Assembly: GCA_002339135.1 (NCBI GenBank)
Contig: DDJR01000061.1
Span: 1 to 15,474 of the forward strand
Reading direction: 5' to 3'
Length of the DNA stretch: 15,474 nucleotides
DNA from: Flavobacteriales bacterium UBA2619
Lineage (GTDB): Bacteria; Bacteroidota; Bacteroidia; Flavobacteriales_D; Sanyastnellaceae
A program made the position numbers and the translations under genes. Shown here one piece after another: positions 13,588 through 15,474 of the stretch (positions are counted from its first letter, which is position 1; each line of letters begins with the position of its first letter). The notes under the pieces are model-generated. The model was not told the DNA's origin. It made no database searches and saw nothing but the letters and a program-made list of their open reading frames with translations.

Positions 13588-15474
13588 CTAGTGCTGAATT
13601 GACAATCTACGTACTGATACTCCAGCATCATTGCTTAGCATCATCGTGTATGTTCCTGTAGAAAGGTTAGAGAAGTTAAAGTTAACTGAACCTTGAACAA
13701 TCAAATTTGATTGAGTATAGACAACTCTACCTGTGGCGTCTAACAACTGCATGTTTACGTCATACATCTCAGTGTTTGACTGTAAAGTGATTGCTCCTGT
13801 TGTTGGATTTGGAAAAAGTCCAAAAGCTAGAGGATCCAATACATCAATGCCACTAACAGCAGTTACAACTACACTTCCGAGACAATCGGCGGCATCAGTA
13901 GCTGTTACAGTATAATCACCATCAACAAGTGTCGTTAAGTCTTCTACAACAACGTCATCCGAATTAGTCCATACAAATGAATATGTACCTGACCCACCTG
14001 TTGCATTTTGTGAACCTACACCATCCGTAACTGAAGCTTCGACAACAATCTCTGTTCCTTCACCTACTATTGCATCCGTTGTGGAAGAACACATGTTTGC
14101 GTTAGAGTCCATTGCTGAAATTGTGTAAGTACCTGCAGTAACATCAAACAATCCAGTCTCATTTGATTCCATTCCTAAAGTATAGGTCACGGTTTCTGTT
14201 GAACCCGATACTGTTGCAGTGATCAAACCCTCACCACCAAAGCAAACTGCGTCAGTTGCTGATAGAGAAAGAACGAGGAAACAACAAGACCCATCATCTT
14301 GGGTTGAATCCATGTTGTAGTTCGTAGCCATATTATCCATACAACCTAAAACCTCTGCATCATCACAAACACCATTACCATCAATATCTGATTCACATGA
14401 ACCGCCACACTCTCCTAAAGCATCATTCACAGCGCATGAATCATCGTCGTTAGTAGCTGTAGCATCATAGTTACATGCAGTCATATCCATACAACCTAAG
14501 ATTTCTGAATCATCACAAACTCCATTCGCATCAGTGTCTGATTCACAAGAGCCTCCGCATTCACCGAGAGCATCATTAACAGCACATGATTCATCATCAT
14601 TGGTCGCTGTAGCATCATAGTTACATGCAGTCATATCCATACAACCTAAGATCTCTGAATCATCACAAACTCCATTGGCATCAGTGTCTGATTCACAAGA
14701 ACCACCACAAACACCAAGAGCATCGTTAACAGCACAAGAGGAATCATCATTTGTCGCAGTAGCGTCATAGTTACATGCGGTCATATCCATACATCCTAAG
14801 ATCTCTGAATCATCACAAACTCCATTGGCATCAGTGTCTGATTCACAAGAACCACCACAAACACCCAATGCATCGAGAACACTTCCGTCGCAGTCACAAA
14901 ATCCATCAGCAATGCCGCTGCCTCCACAAGTTCCACACTCATCAAGAACGTTTCCATCACAGTCACAAGCACCTTCAGCAATGCCAGTACAGCTTCCATC
15001 ATCACTTGTTGCTGTTACATCATAGTTGCAAGCAGTTGCATCTGTACAACCACATGAAGGTGAGTAAGTACCTGTTGTTCCGTCAAATGTCAATTCAACA
15101 CGTGTAATGTCATTGTTGTCACTGTTGTTAAACATTTGTACCCAAATCGCACCTGAAGGAGTTCCGTCAGTTGTCAATTGAGCAACTAAAATTCTTTGAT
15201 CAGCACCTGAAACAGCGTTTGAAGTCGTTGCAGGATCTAGAACGAACCAAGAAGCACCAAGTGCATCGTTAATATCAAGATTTCCACCTGCTTCAAAAGC
15301 AGAAGATGGGAAATCCGGGCTTAAAGAAGGCTCCGATTCACCGTCACCTGCTCCCTCTTCTAAACCTATCGTCACCCAACTGTCATAAGCCAGCTCTGGG
15401 AAACTAGGAAACAAAGCAGGATTCATTGATGAACCTAAAAAGTCACCGAAAGGGTGCTGGTAGAAACTTGTTGT
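13588..15474 (-). CDS. Repeat-containing T9SS-secreted protein, 5' end outside the window
   Basis: The frame is open to the right edge, so the visible 628 residues lack the true start; Met at 15426 is internal. The first roughly 150 residues form an undefined domain that recurs, from memory, in marine Bacteroidota secreted proteins (segments QHPFGD, NPALF and DSWVTIGLE). Next come a GCTDATACNY unit, two 23-residue CDCDG units, and an array of 50-residue units, each with GCMDMTACNYDATATNDD followed by a Cys/Gly-rich and Asp-rich part. Two SprB-like segments follow (about 13860-14280), containing AGTYTISAMD and DGDYTVTATD. The C-terminal 80 or so residues are a type A T9SS sorting domain (GLFPNPTTGAITL through STGTYTMMLSNDAG and a basic end). 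The protein should be exported across the outer membrane and anchored or released; adhesion or a matrix role is a guess. A terminator lies just beyond its stop. Confidence 0.88.
   Translation of the reverse strand, partial: TTSFYQHPFGDFLGSSMNPALFPSFPELAYDSWVTIGLEEGAGDGESEPSLSPDFPSSAFEAGGNLDINDALGASWFVLDPATTSNAVSGADQRILVAQLTTDGTPSGAIWVQMFNNSDNNDITRVELTFDGTTGTYSPSCGCTDATACNYDVTATSDDGSCTGIAEGACDCDGNVLDECGTCGGSGIADGFCDCDGSVLDALGVCGGSCESDTDANGVCDDSEILGCMDMTACNYDATATNDDSSCAVNDALGVCGGSCESDTDANGVCDDSEILGCMDMTACNYDATATNDDESCAVNDALGECGGSCESDTDANGVCDDSEILGCMDMTACNYDATATNDDDSCAVNDALGECGGSCESDIDGNGVCDDAEVLGCMDNMATNYNMDSTQDDGSCCFLVLSLSATDAVCFGGEGLITATVSGSTETVTYTLGMESNETGLFDVTAGTYTISAMDSNANMCSSTTDAIVGEGTEIVVEASVTDGVGSQNATGGSGTYSFVWTNSDDVVVEDLTTLVDGDYTVTATDAADCLGSVVVTAVSGIDVLDPLAFGLFPNPTTGAITLQSNTEMYDVNMQLLDATGRVVYTQSNLIVQGSVNFNFSNLSTGTYTMMLSNDAGVSVRRLSIQH
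14341..14876. repeat. 150-bp in-frame tandem repeats (three full units plus a partial)
   Basis: Units begin at 14341, 14491, 14641 and 14791, exactly 150 bp apart, and encode 50-residue repeats. The unit at 14791 follows the pattern for about 85 bp and then runs into a different repeat type. The units at 14641 and 14791 are almost identical over their shared part, while the one at 14341, nearest the sorting domain, differs at many sites. Many differences are at third codon positions. The units contain Cys, Gly and an ESDTDANGVCDDSE segment. Confidence 0.93.
14882..14986. repeat. Two 69-bp in-frame repeats (CDCDG type)
   Basis: Two diverged copies offset by 69 bp encode 23-residue units of the form G-I-A-(D/E)-G-x-C-D-C-D-G-(N/S)-V-L-D, followed by a Cys-Gly-Gly segment. 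They lie between the first GCTD unit and the 150-bp array in the same reading frame. Confidence 0.7.

Noticed and set aside
14341..14876. Regular repeats that could suggest a CRISPR array
   Set aside because: The whole 150-bp unit is repeated with no unique spacers, and it is in frame inside a protein gene.
14775..15107. Open frames on the plus strand and in other frames across the repeat region
   Set aside because: They are by-products of the repeated, low-complexity coding sequence on the minus strand; their His- or Met/Val-rich translations match no sensible protein.

Overview
The window is a compact, low-GC stretch of ordinary chromosome from a member of the Bacteroidota, most likely a marine Flavobacteriales (Cryomorphaceae/Schleiferiaceae-like). 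The lineage call rests on several things: a type IX secretion (T9SS) C-terminal sorting domain on the last protein; its Cys/Asp-rich GCxDxxACNY repeats, which are typical of marine flavobacteria; a DUF6702-like protein; FabI, GltA and DnaA of the Bacteroidota style; near-absence of Shine-Dalgarno sequences; and promoter boxes matching the Bacteroidota TAnnTTTG consensus. This is recognition by eye, not a database search.

Layout. Positions 1-364 are AT-rich non-coding DNA with a few weak DnaA-box-like 9-mers (a tentative origin candidate), followed by dnaA (+) and a strong terminator. Next come a low-molecular-weight protein tyrosine phosphatase (+), a DHH/NrnA-like phosphoesterase (-), a divergent DUF6702-like exported protein (+), and an endonuclease III (+) that appears to lack its iron-sulfur cluster. 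Then fabI (-) and a GlcD-type FAD-linked dehydrogenase (-). A divergent dipeptidyl peptidase IV-type S9 peptidase (+) converges on a POT-family peptide transporter (-) across a bidirectional terminator. An exported thioredoxin-fold protein (+) follows, then citrate synthase (+) overlapping an enoyl-CoA hydratase/isomerase-family gene (+) at TAATG, and another bidirectional terminator. The right end is a large repeat-containing T9SS cargo protein (-) whose 5' end lies outside the window.

How the genes relate. Most are housekeeping: replication initiation, base-excision repair, fatty-acid synthesis, entry into the TCA cycle, and small-oligonucleotide turnover. The clearest functional pairing is the exported dipeptidyl peptidase and the peptide:proton symporter, which would make and import small peptides. 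The citrate synthase/hydratase pair is the clearest operon. Gene packing is tight: two tail-to-tail pairs overlap at their stop codons, and one divergent pair has only about 24 bp between likely starts.

I looked for phage genes, transposases, CRISPR arrays, toxin-antitoxin pairs, defence genes, tRNA/rRNA and riboswitches and saw none. I do not see a previously undescribed multi-gene system. The observations most worth a second look are the 150-bp in-frame repeat array, the cluster-less endonuclease III, and the hydratase-family protein that lacks one catalytic glutamate.
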